A stretch of DNA of 64,000 nucleotides from Nothopassalora personata (Eukaryota > Ascomycota > Dothideomycetes > Mycosphaerellales > Mycosphaerellaceae), in NCBI GenBank assembly GCA_033816765.1, contig CM066294.1:186001-250000 (forward strand). The letters are read 5' to 3'. The translations under genes and the position numbers were made by a program. A model generated the notes under the pieces. It saw only the letters and a program-made list of their open reading frames with translations, was not told the origin of the DNA and made no database searches. Each line of letters opens with the position of its first letter. Position 1 is the first letter of the stretch. Positions 25,560-39,200 of the stretch are shown in pieces.

Positions 25560-26660
25560 TATTATAGCTAGTACTAATAAATCTACTATATCTAGCTTAC
25601 TAGTACTACTAGTAGATACTATTCTTCTTAAGAGTTATAACTAAAAGTATTAATTTAACTATTAGTTAGAGCTCTACGCCGAGTCTCTAAATGTCTAGAT
25701 GTATTTAGATTCTTACTAATTAGTACCTAAACTGGTAGAACTAGTCTTTTTATTATTGAAGGGGGTCTAATTAGTACATATTATACTAACCGCTACGGCT
25801 ATAGATAGAGAGTTTATTAAGCTATAGTAATTAGACGTAGATTATACGTAACGGATGCATAGTATCTTCGCTACTATAAGGTTTAAGCTAATTACCTACC
25901 TAATTAGAACTATTATAAAGTTAGGCTAAGAAACTATATAGTAAATTTACCGTTAGAGCTAAGTCTAAGGTACTTAAGGGGTAGTATATTCTAGATACTA
26001 TACTACGAAAGAGATAGTTTACTCTCAAGTTATCTAGGCTATAAAAGAGCTAAGTTAAAGAATGAACAACTAGTACTTAGACTAGCTAGTCTTATAGGAT
26101 AAAGTACTTAGATATAACTGTACTAAATATAATAATCTTAGTACGTACTTCTTCGTTACTATATAGAAGTAGGTACTAAGCTACGGAGCTTCTTTATATA
26201 ATAAGTAGAAGCGTAATTATATCTAACTTATTAACCCTACTAAGCAATACTACAAGTAGATACGTAATATAGCCTTAGTAGTATAATATAGTTAATTAGT
26301 CTCTATAACTTTTACTAAAGAGTCTTCTACTAAGATAGACCTAATAGTAATAGTAATAGCTACTATATAGGAGAATAAATAGATAAACACTACCTACGTA
26401 TAAGAGTAGGATAAGATAAGCCGTAGTAATAGTAACGGATAAAAGGGTAATACGGCTAACAATAATAAAAATAAGGATAAACTAAAGAAATACTAGAATA
26501 TTACTAGTAAGTCTAAGGAAAAGTATAATAGTAGCCTATATTTATTACATAATTAACCTAAGTAAGCGTTTACTAAAGGATTAGCGTACTAAGTAGTAAA
26601 AGAAGAGTTTTATAAGCTTTATTAACTACTATTTAGGTAATAATAATAAATAGCTACTTC
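25560..26660 (+). pseudogene. Possible retrotransposon gag relic
   Basis: A plus-strand frame with mostly TAG/TAA stops at likely Gln codons covers this stretch. It contains an Arg/Lys/Asn-rich end and a general gag-like composition resembling copia-type gag proteins. No zinc knuckle or protease motif was found. The assignment is weak. Confidence 0.25.
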
Positions 26661-27432
26661 GTGTCTTAAATTGTAACTATCGTACTAATAAAGAAAGAGA
26701 CTAGTATTGTCTACTAACTACCCTATATAGACCTAAATGGGTTGTAGCGGTATAGAGCGGTACTTACGTAAGTAGAGGCATTTACCGGTCCCGGGACTAT
26801 AAAATAATAGCGTAGGATCTAGATAAGTAGGATACTTAGTAATCTTAAACACCTATACCCTCTATTTAAGAGGTATAAATTGAATGCTATCTCTATAGTA
26901 CTTAACTATATAGTATATATCTTCACATTAATACTAGGTACCGCTATATTGTCTAAATATCTAATAAAGATAAAGAAAATTAAAGTAAGTTAGACCTAGG
27001 AGATTCCTCTAGGCCTAGGTTAATATAGTCTATTAGTTATTAATATATCCTTCCCTATTACAAACCTATCCTTAGGTGATAAAGTAATAAGTTGCCCTCG
27101 CGTGTAGCTCGGTCACTTAATCTAAGCTAAAGTATCGGTATTAAATAGTAATGTACGCTATAATGTATAGCTTAGTATAATAGAGGATTACTAAGATTAA
27201 TAGATAAGTATTCCCTTAGTTTATATTACGTCGTGTTACGTTACGCACTCTACGCGTATATTGCTCCCTCTATAGCTTAATTTAGGCTATACTACCGTCC
27301 TTAGTTATATAGCTTATATAATATTATACTAATTTCGAGGTCTACTACGTAAGTAAGGTTATAGCTTATAGTAGTACTTAGTAAAGGCAGTCCTTTATAG
27401 TCTAATAGGCGGTATATCTATTATAGTATAGC
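26661..27432. other. AT-rich tract left of the element at 27433
   Basis: RIPped sequence with no domain recognised. A short palindrome (taccctctatttaagaggta) occurs near 26857. Its last five bases, atagc (27428-27432), are the left target duplication of the next element. Confidence 0.45.
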
Positions 27433-27630
27433 TATAAGGGCAGCCCATAGCTAACCCTTACATGTAATGCGGCTATGCCCGGCTTAGCATACCGCACGTA
27501 ACGCGCATGCGTATACTAGGAGACGCGTATAGCGTCTATAGAAGAAAGTAAGCTTTAGTTTATCTACGATTAGAAGATCGTAGGCGTACTATATATTACG
27601 ACATCCCCTTATAGCCTTACGGACCTTATA
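27433..27630 (+). repeat. Element 3 LTR, 5' copy
   Basis: The 198-bp copy matches 34197-34394 over its whole length, with scattered transitions (for example cagcccatag against tagcctatag). Confidence 0.9.
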
Positions 27631-28009
27631 GTTCTAAAGCTTCCCTTCGTTATAATCTATATACGCTATAGAGCCCGATCGCGACGCATACGACGGCAAG
27701 TCGCCTATACCGCCCCTAAGCCCTAGAGCATAGTAGTAGGCGCGTCGTATAGCCTTAGTTACGAGAAGAGAGGCCTTACGGGCTAAGATTAAAGAGTAAG
27801 AGATATAGCGGGAGATAGAGCGGCTAGAGATCTTACGCGCTATAAGCGTACCGCCTCTAGAGCGTATAGGAGGGAGGAGAGAAGATTACCTCCCTACTAC
27901 AACCCCTGCCTCTATCTCTATAACTACTAACGATAATATTATAGTACGAGGCGCGGCCGCAGCGCATGCGACGCGACCGCGTCTAAAAGAGCCGACGCCT
28001 TTTAGAGGG

Positions 28010-31000
28010 GATTTGATAAGGAAGGTAAGGGTATTCCTTTAGGAGCTCTTACTTATCTTCGCCCTCTTAGGCACTATGTACGCGATAGACGAATTAAAGG
28101 TCCTATATAGGGTTATATACCTTAGCGGAGAGGTAAGCGAGCGATAGTATGCTAACTATAGCGCCGTTAACCTTATAGGGTATATATACTAGGACTTTAA
28201 GGAGTTCTACCGAGACGTATGCGGCGATCCTATAAATCGCGTACTTAACGTTATGTTAGAGTATAAGGTTACGAGATAGAAGGACAACTAGATAGCGCGA
28301 CAGTTCGCGACTAAGCTAGATGTTATAGAGGACTAGTTAGGTAACTACTCGGAAGCGTAACGTATACGGTACCTACTAGCGAAGCTTACGCCTCGCTTAC
28401 GGTCCGCTATCGTTAGCTACTATAATATCCCTACGACTAGAGAAGACCTAGTAGTTCTAGCCTCGCGCATCGAAAGTACCGAGCGCCGAGGTAGTAGCGG
28501 AGGGCACGACCGCGGGTAGTATATACGTCGTAAGCGTAAAGCTAAGGGCGTACATAAGCGGGCCGATCGCCTAAAGTAATAGAAGTAGAGTTAAGTACCG
28601 GGCGCCTCGGGTACGAGTTAGTAGCGAGACGCCGGTAGCTCGTCTTTAACTAGCTAGAAGTCGAAAGTAGAGTACTACGGCTAGGGTAGGAAGGGTTACT
28701 ATAAGACGGAGTGCCGAAATAGATACCTATAGAAAGACCGTAACGCGTAAGCGGTTCGTAGGTTAGAAACTATCGAGGCTTTAACTAAGAAGGGTAAATA
28801 GGGAAAAGGTAGAGGACTAGGTAAGGGTTACTCCTAAGTTCGAGTTTCTATATAGACCCCTTAAGGTAAGTCGATACGAGTCTAGCGCGTTACTTACGAG
28901 GCGCCGTCGAGACGCGTAAGGGCTTTCGCGAGGCTACGTTTCTTCTAGATAACGGTATAGATTTAAGCTTAGTATCGTACGAGTATGTACTCCGATACTA
29001 GATGTAGCCTATTAGTAGTATAAAGCTTCTAAATCTAGAGACGTACGCGTAGGACTAGGGGCATTACTACGGCGCCTATACGGTTCGCGTGCGACTAGCT
29101 AACGATGTAGAAGTAGAGCGCGCAAGCGACGCTATCTACTATGTAGCGCCTATAGGTAGGCCGTTAGTTATTTTAGGTAGACCCTAGCGGTATCGTAATC
29201 GGATAGTAAAGGCCGATAAGGATAACTAGTAGTACTACGGTATAGAGACGCCTACGATTTAGTAGCGTAACGCAAGCGAGTTCCTTAAGGATCTCGAGAG
29301 CTTAAAGCAGGTTTATACGATAAGTGTTCGGGTTATTACTATAGTAGTATCCGAAGGAGAGGGCCCCTCGTAGCCTAAAGAATTTATAGACTTCCGAGAT
29401 GTATACGTACCTAATAAGTAGGCGAAGCGTAAGATGCCCGACGGGGTTAAGCATGCGATTAATCTCGTTAAAGGAAAGAAACCCCCTTTTAAGCCGCTGT
29501 ACTACTAGTCCTTAACTAAGCTAGAGGCCTAAAAGGAGTACCTTACGTAAGTAATAGAGAAGGGGTAGATTAGGCGATCCGTAAGCGAGGCGGGTACGCC
29601 TATCCTATTCGTGCTAAAGAAGAATAGCACTCTTAGGCTCTATATAGATTATAGACGCCTAAATAAGATTATAGTAAAGAACCGGTACCTACTGCCCCTA
29701 ATTAGTAAGACCTTAGATAGGCTATAGGGCGCTAGGCTCTTTACTACAATCGACCTATAGGATACCTACTATAGTATTCCTATTAAGCGAGGAGACGAGT
29801 AGAAGACTACGTTTCGCACGCGATACGGTTACTACGAGTACTTAGTTATACCTTTTAGGTTAACTAACGCACTAGCTACCTTTTAGGGGTACATTAATAA
29901 GGCCCTTACTAGGTTAGTAGATAATATCTACGTAGTCTAACTAGATAACATCCTTATCTATAGCGTAACGCGTAAGGAGCACGTACGAGCCGTACGCGCG
30001 GTACTAGAGAGGCTACGAAAGTTCGGCCTATTTACGAACCTAAAGAAGTATAGCTTCTTCTAGGAGAATGCCGAGTTTCTAGGGTTTATCGTAAGTGTCG
30101 TAGGCGTATCGATAGATAGGAGCCGGGTAGCCGCAATCGAGGAATAGCCTACGCCTACGAGTTTTTATAAGGTTTAATCCTTCCTAGGATTCTATAACTT
30201 CTATAGGCGCTTTATCGAAGGGTACTCGAAGATTACGAAGCTATTAATAGACCTACTAAAGGGATGTAAGAATAGCAAGAAGTAAGGGCCTCTTATGTAG
30301 TCCGCTTATGAGGAGTAAGCGTTCTAATAGCTAAAAGCTAGATTCCTCGGAGCACCTATCCTAAGGCACTTCGATCCTTCGTTACGTACGAGGGTTAAAA
30401 CGGATGCCTTAGGTTTTACGATTATAGGCATTATCTCTTAGTTGTTTAGAACTAAGTAGCATCTAATTGCCTTCTATTCTCGTAAGATAATACCTACCGA
30501 GTGTAATTATAAGACCTATAACTAAGAGCTACTAGTAGTAGTAGAGGCATTTAAGCATTAGCGACCGTACCTCGAAGGCGCATCGTATACGGTTTAGGTA
30601 CTAGTCGACTATACGAACCTATAGGGTTTTATAATAGTAAAGTAGCTAAACGGGAGGTAAGCTCGATAGGCGACGTTTCTATAATCTTTCGACTTCGTAG
30701 TAGAGTATAGGTCGGGGAAGAGTAACCTAGCCGATACGCTATCGCGACGTAGTAACTACGTACGCGTAGCGTAGTAGACGTTAAACTTACTTCCTACGCT
30801 ATAAAGTAAGCTATCTTTCTAGAAGGAATCCCTATTAAGAGAGGACGAGCCTATAGTAAGGTTTGTAACCGCTACCTACGAGAAGATATAGGATAAGGCG
30901 ACGATAATAGTAGTAGGAGCCTACGAGCCGTAGGGGACCCGATCGCTACTAGTAAGAGTATACGCTATAATAATGTAGGACGGCCTAGGTAAACTGCTTA

Positions 31001-32380
31001 TACTACTAATAAAAATCGTATAGGGGAGAGACGATAGGTACGTCGTATACTTATCGTAGGCGCCTAGCGAAGGGGACGCTAAGGACTAGTATATAAAAGA
31101 CGGGTTAGTCTATCGTAGGAACACGATTATAGTACCCGAAGATTATATAGTAAGAGTATAGCTACTCTACATGCATTATAACGACCTACTAGTAGGGTAC
31201 TTTAGTAAGGTAAAGACTAAAGAGCTACTACGACGTCATTACTAGTAGGAATTACTTAGTAAGGATGTAAGGGAGTATGTTAGAAACTATAGGGCTTATT
31301 AGACCTCGAAGGCGAGGCGCTATCGACCCTACGGCGAGCTACGGCTACTACCTAGGCTAGACGGTCCATAGTAGGAAATTACTATAGATTTCATTACGGA
31401 CCTACCGCTAAGTAAGCGAGGAGAATGCGTGTATAATACAATCCTAGTAATCGTCGACCGCTACTCTAAAATAAACTTATACATTCCTACGACTAAGACG
31501 TATATAGCGGCGGAGCTTACGAGGATCTTACGAGACGAAGTCGTGCGGCATTATAGTGTGCTAGCGGGCATAGTAAGTGACCGCGGGTTAGTGTTTACGA
31601 GTGAGTTCTAGAGTAACTTCTACTTCGAGGCGTAGGTAAAGCGTAAGCTATCTATAGCTTTCTACCCTTAGACTAACGGCTAGACTAAGAGGGTAAACTA
31701 AACCTTAGAATAGTACCTTCGTTATTACTATAGCGAGAACTAGATAGAGTAGGCTAAGTAGCTAGCTGTTGCTAAATTCGTATATAATAATAGCGTCTAC
31801 CCTACGCTACGTATAAGCCTATTCGAGATAGCGCATAGTTAGAGACCTAAGATTGCCCTAATACCTATAGGATCTCGAGGCGAGATCCGGGAAGGGGAGG
31901 TACTAGTAGCGGTAGACTTAGTTAACCGTATACGAGAGATGCGCGCTACGCTTACGAAGCGTTAGGAAATCGTAGTAGTCAATTAGACTCGCTACTATAA
32001 TAAGACTTATAAGGCTAAGAGCTATCGCGTAGGCGACATAGTCTTATTATCTACGAAGAACCTAAGGTTAGCATTACTGAAGAAGAAGATAGGTCCGAAG
32101 TTTATTAGACCGTACCGTATTGTCGACGCTATCGGTTCGTAGGCGTACCGCCTAGTACTACTAGCCGACTTAAGAATTTATAATGTATTCTATATATCCC
32201 TCCTCGAGCCGTACGCGGGTAGCGAGAAGGATAGAGGTATATAGCCCTTACTAATAAGGACGGGGAATATAAAGTAGAGGCAGTACTAGGAAAGCGTAAG
32301 TATAAGGGTAAAGTGTAGTACCTAGTGTAATAGAAGGGCTAGCTAGAAGAGTATAATAGCTAGGAGCTAGCATAAGGACT
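28010..32380 (+). pseudogene. Gag-pol relic of element 3
   Basis: One plus-strand frame with TAG at likely Gln/Trp codons. The gag zinc knuckle (28673-28714) reads YYG.GRKGYYKTEC, with Cys and His changed to Tyr. The protease (about 28940-28975) reads FLLDNGIDLS where DSGAD is expected. RT has LYIDYRRLN near 29640 and the catalytic box near 29929-29955 reads LDNIL, so one Asp is Asn. RNase H is at about 30380-30780. Integrase shows VDRYSK, SDRGLVFTSEF and TNG.T.RVN between 31380 and 31700. The chromodomain (32275-32370) has KRKYKGKV.YLV and EEYNS. The changed catalytic residues rule out activity. Confidence 0.85.
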
Positions 32381-32929
32381 CGCGAATGCTACGCGTATAG
32401 TAGCCGAATATAAGGCGTTAGCGAAGACGGTGTAAGCCGGCGGAAGGATCTACGAAGGCTACGCGCATAGTAGTCGAATATAAGGTGCCTACGAAGGCCG
32501 TGTAAGGCGCTAAAATAAGGGTATAGGTTATACATTTAGGCCTTAACCCTTCGGTAGCTAGATATAAGGACCTTACCCTTTAGACATAACCTCCTCTTTT
32601 TACTAACAATACGGGGGGAGGCCTATCCGATAGTATCTACATTAACGGTAGCCTCTACCCCCGATAGCAAAATTAGCTATAACCTATATATAAGATACTA
32701 ACCTATAGTATGTTCTATCGGACTAAAAGGCTCGCTTACTTAGTTAAGCAAACACCCCCGATAGTAATAACATTAGAGAGGGAGGTAAGTAGAGAGAAGA
32801 GTAAAGAGAAGAGTATTTATTTCAAAAACAAACTTTTATAGGCGCGCTACGGCGCTACGTAGATAAAAGATAGGCGCGTAGTAGGCGGCTAACATACGTA
32901 GAGCGCGCGATCACTCGTTATTATTATCC

Positions 32930-33770
32930 TTATTATCCTCCTTATTATACTCGCCCCGTAGGGCTAGTAGTAAGAAGGCCCTATTGGCCGTAGTAGTATT
33001 AATGTTTCTAGCCTATAGGAACTATAACTACGGTTAGCATAGGACACATATACAACACGTATGTTACTTACCGTACGGCCGAGCTCGAAGAGCCTATTAA
33101 GGGCCCTATTCTACTCTTACTATAGAACTACGGACGTAGTAGCGGCGGCGGAGGAGGGGGTAGTAGTAGTAGAGGCGCCGGCGAAGCGTACGTAGGTGTC
33201 GCCTATACGCTTATTCTTATAGGTACTAAACTGCCTCTTAGCCTAGGAGGAGGTTAGCCGATTTATATAGGGGGCGATAGTACGCCGCATACGGCGAGCG
33301 TAGGGAGCGCTAGCGAGGCGTAGCACTTACCTCTAAGATCTACTCGCCTAGCTAGGCGTAGACCTCGTACTACTAGTCTAGAGCATCCTACTCTTACTTA
33401 GTAATAGGGTTACTAAGCCCCTAGATAAGCTTATCGCGCTAAGCGCGAGCGGCGCGTAGGCGAGCCACTAGCTACGCAATAGCGACGCTAGTGTTACTAA
33501 CGTAGGTGTGCCTAATGTCTCTATAGCGCCTATACTTCTTAAGTAACTCGCCGGTAGTATTTCTATTACACGTATCCTACTCGTCTACTATACTATTAGT
33601 AAGCGCATCGTAAGTAAAGAGCGTAGCGAATACTTACTAGTTACGAAGTATAGGAGATAACGTATATACATCTTAATATCTATACCTAGGCGCCTAGCTA
33701 GTAAGGACTTAGGGGTCTACGGCCCTAGTACGCTAAACTTACGCTTCGCTAGCGTATCTAGTGCGCCGAG
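32930..33770 (-). pseudogene. Opposite-strand ORF relic of element 3
   Basis: A minus-strand frame convergent with gag-pol includes TTGELLKKYRRYRDIRHTYV near 33480-33560. A homologous stretch lies at about 24480-25300 in the same relation, so the frame belongs to the element family. Composition is basic with an Ala/Thr-rich middle. It is distinct in sequence from the Cys/coiled-coil frames of elements 1 and 2. Limits are approximate. The function is unknown. Confidence 0.5.
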
Positions 33771-34196
33771 CGCGCTAGACATCTATGCTCGTAGTACTAG
33801 TAATAGTGTTAGTAGTGCTAATAGGCCCCCTATAAGGGCCTCCTAGCGGAGCTAGTCTTAGATAGCTTCGTCTAAAGCTATAGTAGTGCTAGCGGTTCGC
33901 TAGATAGTCGCTAGCGAGGAGCTAGTAGATCGCTAGTAGTGCGGGTGTGGTACGCTACGAGAACGTAGTATAAGGGAAAAGAAGGAAAAGGAGGGAGAGG
34001 GTACGCTTCTTAAACCCTCGAGTTAGTTAACCCGGTAACTATAACTTTATACCTACCTACACCCCGATAACGACACGTACGAGACCCGTAGGCGGGTCGT
34101 ATAGTAACGGAATTGGCGAGAAGTAGATAGATTACTTATATAGAAACCTCCTAAAGCCGCGAGCTAAGGGTAGCTCGTTCTAGAAGGGGAGGCAGT

Positions 34197-34394
34197 TATA
34201 AGGGTAGCCTATAGCTAACCCTTACATGTAATACGGCTATGCCCGGCTTAGTATGCCGCACGTGACGCGCATACGTACACTAGGAGACGCGCATAGCGTC
34301 TATAGAAGAAAGTAAGCTTTAGTTTATCTACGATTAGAAGATCGTAGGCGTGCTATACATTACGACATCCCCTTATAGCCTTACGGTCCTTACA
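34197..34394 (+). repeat. Element 3 LTR, 3' copy
   Basis: The 198-bp partner of 27433-27630, preceded by a purine-rich tract and followed by the duplication atagc (34395-34399). Confidence 0.9.
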
Positions 34395-34399
34395 ATAGC

Positions 34400-35418
34400 T
34401 AAATTCTCTCCTTCGAGCGCTTTAAACGTCCGTATTGCTTTAAGTTATAGCTCTAACGCGCTAGTATAAGGTTATCTCTAGCGATATACGAGATGTTAAA
34501 TAGTCCTAGAGGACGCGGTAACTGTAGTAGCGGTAACCGTAACCGTAAAGAACGTAGTCGTAGACTCTTACGTAGTAGTAGTACTACTAATAAGTATAAT
34601 CCTTATCGGGTCTATAGAAAAGAGGGGGAAAACTATATCAAAATTATAGGTAAACGGTTAAGCAGTCTAGAGGCTTAGTTAAGTAAACGTAATAACGCCG
34701 TTAGTAGTACCGGGCTTACCGTAAACGTAGAGGTAGCTAAGTAGGTTAAGTGTCTTCTAGCTACGCTTAATAGCTTAGAACTATAATCTATAGTTAATCT
34801 TAATAGCTTTAAACCTCCTACTTTCCTATAGCTAGCGGTAGACTTTAAGCGCGCGCTTATAGAGTGTATTAGTATTAATACTAGGGTTTAGAATAAAGTA
34901 AAGAGCCTTATAGTAGAAGTTACGTATATACTAATCGTAGATAATAGTACTAAGCTTCTCGCCTCGCTTAAGAGTCCGCGAGACGGTAATGGTAAGTATC
35001 TAAAGTGTATCTATCTACTACTTAGGTAACTATTTAATACTATCTATCTTAATCGAGTTTCTAAACTTAACGCTCCACCGCTTATTATATATATAGTTAG
35101 TACGCTTAATCCGCGGGGCTTCATCTTCTTATAGGATCTAATTCTTAAAGATCAACGCGTCTCTAATTATAGCTAAAGGTAACATTAAGATTAATATAAT
35201 GCTATCCTTAGTTATAACCGAAATAGACCGTAGAGTACTAACTAGTATACCTAATAAACTACCCTATTAGATAGGCGAGCCGTTAAGCATTTAGTTTAGT
35301 AATATATAGTAAGGTGCAGCTATATCTCTACCTAAGCTCTTACTTATACGAAGCTACTTACGCCGGCTTAACTTACGGCCTTATCTTAATAGCACTATAG
35401 GCTTTATAGAGCTAGTCT
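34400..35418. pseudogene. 3' part of gypsy-X with an opposite-strand frame
   Basis: This piece continues across the inserts at 27433-34394 (left) and 35433-36194 (right). A plus-strand frame, opposite to the pol of gypsy-X, is nearly open through MLNSPRGRGNCSSGNRNRKE (from 34493) and on to about 35160, broken by TAG at likely Gln codons. No domain is recognised. By position it could be the opposite-strand frame of gypsy-X, as in the other LTR elements. Confidence 0.35.
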
Positions 35419-35432
35419 TAGGAGGCGGTAGT

Positions 35433-36194
35433 TTGATTGATTATTCCATTAACGTGCTATTTGAGTCAAAGACTATGCAACACGGGTCTCGAGAACGAGA
35501 CCAAAATTTGAGAGAAGGAGAAAAGCCCCGTCGTACCCCGGACGTAAAAACTCCTTTAAAAGATGCGAGCAACGCTCGCTATTCGAACCGTAAATCGAAT
35601 ATATTGCGGCGTAGTACGCGCGTACCCGGTAGTCGTGTCTTGTCGAGAATTGCGGTTTGTCGCCTTGCCCCGGGCGAGACAAGTTTTGCGCCCGTGTCTC
35701 GTTCTTGTTTTAAAAAGCCAAGCCGGCCGTACCCGTACGCACCGAGCAAAATCCCAAGAAACACCCGTTGCCTCTGTTTCAATCCAGTCGCGTTCTCCGG
35801 TCTCGAGTGTAGCTCCTCGGTCGCAGTGGCCTCGCTGTCGTCCCCCCCTCGGCCTCTCTTGGTTCCAGCCGTGCAGTATACGTGGTTTGCGCCCCTAAAC
35901 GCCTCTCTTGGTTCCAGCCGGCAGTTTACGTGGTTTGCCGGGACGACAGGTAGACAGCGCCTTCGTTGTTCGAGCGACGTGTACGCTATGTACGTCGCTT
36001 TCCCTTCTCGCAGTTCCGGAGTTCTTGTTTGTAGATTTTGAGCGTATCTCGTTCGTTCGGTTCGTCCGACCTGTCTTTTCTTGTTTCGAGTCGAGTAGGC
36101 TTGTATTTTTCGAGAGAGAGAGTCTTAGTTTCTCTTCGTCGTAACGAAGATACTTACGTCGTCCGCCGCGTGAAGGCGCTCTCTATAGGACGAC
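35433..36194 (-). mobile_element. Short non-autonomous LINE derivative, not RIPped
   Basis: A 762-bp insert flanked by a perfect 14-bp duplication, taggaggcggtagt (35419-35432 and 36195-36208). Read on the minus strand, its first about 90 bp match the 5' end of the LINE at 40133-40215 (both start GTCGTCCTA) and its last about 320 bp match the LINE 3' end at about 62433-62760 (cacgttaatggaataatcaa against tacgttaatgaaatcattaa). ORF1 and ORF2 are missing. The middle has two copies of ctctcttggttccagccg. A 202-codon plus-strand frame (35433-36041) shows no motif and is probably chance. It would have to move using enzymes of a full LINE. It is GC-richer than its host and shows no RIP. Confidence 0.85.
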
Positions 36195-36208
36195 TAGGAG
36201 GCGGTAGT

Positions 36209-39200
36209 ACTAGTACTAGTATACTACCCTTTACGTAGCCTTTATCTTTATTACCCGGTAGTAGCGGACACTACTAACTAGACGGCCTAGGCTACACTAC
36301 GTTGCCCTCTAGAGATACGGACTTCTTAGTAATAGTACCGTCTAAGAAGTACGGAAGACTATCTTTATAGATAGCTAGACTATACTTCTTAATAATCTCT
36401 CTACTCTCGTCTAATAATAAGTTAATCTTACGAGCTTTAGCCTTCTTCTCGTATCGGGTAAGATTACTAAACTCTAAAATTCGATTACGGTCTATTATCT
36501 TACGGCTAATCTTTATACGCTAGATTAATACTCTCTAGATCCTACTAGTAGTATTAATATAGTTCGGGTTCCTATTAAGCAAGGTAGTAAACTAGCGGCG
36601 GCCGCTATTAGTACTATATAGCTCGATAATAATACATCGGTTAAGGATCCTATTATTAATCTACTATAGCTAGTAGCGGGTAAGCGTAGCTCGAAGGGTC
36701 TTTTTGCAATTATAAATCTCTAAGCTAGCCTTACGGATCTTACTAATAATAGGGACTAAGGCTTTAAGCTTCTTATTACTAAGGAACTTATTATTATAGC
36801 TCTTACTAAGACTACGTTTAACTTCTTTAAAGAATAGGTTAACCTAGATAGAGTATTCTTTAAATACCTTCTTAAAGCCCTTATAGAAGTCCTTTAATAC
36901 CTCGAGCTACTTCTAAGTGCTAAGATCTTAGAATATAGCGTTAGTAGTAGCCTTCGGCGTATACCTATCAGTAAGGATAAACTTAACGTTATCTAGTAAG
37001 TAAAGAGACTTAAATAAGGTGTAAGGTAGTTAGGTAAGTCTAGTAGTAGTACTAACGAGTACTATACTTAGAGTAGCTAGGCGTAAGGAGGATCTAGCGT
37101 TAGACCTAGAGGCTATAATAACTAGTAGCTATATTACTAGTAGTAAGGTTGTAAGAGTCGGCTATCTCGTAGTACCGCTCTAGAATGTTAATAAGCTTAA
37201 AAGCTTAATATTAGAAAATGGAAGAGTCTTAAAGAAGGTTAAGGTAGTAAAGAGGAAAGCTAAAGTACCGTATAATATATATTACTAAAGAGAGGAAGTA
37301 GTAGTTAAGGAGCTATAATTAAGTATACCTCTTAGAGCTCGTCCTTATAACCGTTATAAAGTAGTAGTACCGAGAATAGCTTATATATAGTAAGAGTAAT
37401 AACGTTACGGTAACACTAAAGGTCTAGTAACTCTACATATAACCGTAAACTAGTACTAGAAACTACCTAAGTAAGCGTTAAGTGAAGGTATACTATATTA
37501 TTACGTAATTAGATTTACTAGTCCCGAATAGGTAAATATAAATCTCCCTACTAAGGTCTGTCTAAGGTAAGAACGGCCTATAAAGTAAAGTCTAGAAAAC
37601 TAAATTGGCTTAATTAACTAAAGAGTAAGCGTAGTATATACCTAGAAGGAAGTAAACTCTATACATCGTTACTAACTAATTAGTTCTTAGCCTTAATCCT
37701 ACTAAACTATAAAATTTTAGCTATAGAGAGGTTATAAGGCCTAACTTATAGCTTTACTAGTTTAGGGTTTAATTCCTTTTTACTAACGCCTATAGTTAGT
37801 AGTCCTTTATTAAGGATAGGCTCGATCTTGTTTAAATTAGCGGCTTTAGCAGCTTTAACCTCTCTCTCTCCTATTACGAGATCGACCCTATTATCTAAGA
37901 CTAGTGTATCTATACTATCCGGACAAAGCTCTAGAACTAGTTTAGATTCTCTCGTACCTAGATACTCTTTATTAGTCTACTATCTAACTTCTTAAGAATA
38001 GAGGTACTAAATAACTTTAAGATACTAGATATCTAGTATAGACCTTACTATTAATACCTAATCTTTCGTAAGAAGTTGAACTTATATAGTTTATTAAATC
38101 TTATAACGAGGCTACCCTCCTAAAAGCTAATAAAGTGAACGTTACAGTAAGAATTAAAGTAGTCCTTACTAAGCTTACGTAGGCGTTTCCTCTTAGCATA
38201 TAGCTCTTCTAGAGTAAGGTCTTAAACTTAGAGCTAACGGGCACGTATTATAAGTAAGTCTTTAGTAGTCCTAACCGAGCCCTATTAATAACTAGCCTAC
38301 ATTAGGTACTAAACCTTAATTACTAGAATAGTACGATAGCTATATAAAACTTAAGCTAGTATTACTATAGTTATCTAGTAAGTTGTAGTTCTATTAGCCT
38401 AGAGTATAGTAGAAACCTATCGCTCCTAGCCTAAGTATGTGCCTCCTATAAGCCTCGTAAGAGCTATAAGGATTTAGCTAGTATCTAACTTCTACTAGGG
38501 TATTAGATTATGGGTAGTATAGTAATATCTAGATTCCCTAGATACTAAGTACTATAAGTATCCGCTTAACCGTAGCCGTATAAATTGTAGGGTTATTAAT
38601 TATAATCTTAGTATAGTAGCTATATCTATAAAAGATATCCTTATATAGAAACTTAGTAACTATCTTAGAGTTAGGAGGCGTCCTCGTTACTCTAGCCTCG
38701 ATCTAAGTACTAAGAGCTTTACGCATAAATAGAAGGTATCTATTCTTATATACCTAGATAGAATCCCAGTACTACTTTTTACTAATAACTTAAGGCGTTA
38801 ATAAATAAAGCTTACTAGCTCGTTAAGTACCTTTACCTTTACGGAACCTATAGGAAGTATAACTACAAATCTACGTAGAGACATTAGTAAAGTAACCCTC
38901 CTAGTAATAGCGGTTAGAAATAAGGTTATATATAATCTTAGTACTACTATAACCGTACTTTTTATAATACTCTCTAATAATCTCTTTCTAAGTATTATCG
39001 TTATGAATTATAAGCTATAACGGTATTTCCCGTCGTTTCTAGAAGAATAGTAACTAGTTATGGATAAAGAAGTTAGCGCTCTTCTTTATAAGCCGTCGAT
39101 ACTTAGCGCGGGTAATACTACTAGGTTAGGTTCTAGTTTCTATTACCTAAGTAAGTTATTAAGAGCCTTTAGAATACTAGTTCTTAGGATACCGGCCTTA

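Larger units (their letters stand above)
27433..34394 (+). mobile_element. Element 3: Ty3/gypsy chromovirus with 198-bp LTRs
   Basis: LTRs 27433-27630 and 34197-34394 start TATAAGGG (RIPped TGTAAGGG) and end CCTTATA/CCTTACA; target duplications are atagc at 27428-27432 and 34395-34399. A purine-rich tract (agaaggggaggcagt) precedes the right LTR. Gag-pol reads left to right with gag, protease, RT, RNase H, integrase and chromodomain. A long 3' region (about 32400-34190) carries an opposite-strand frame. Many CpG are kept while CAG/TGG read TAG, so it is RIPped and inactive. Confidence 0.9.

Noticed and set aside
35433..36041. 202-codon plus-strand frame in the clean insert
   Set aside because: It runs antisense to the LINE-derived ends, has no recognisable motif and overlaps untranslated LINE sequence.
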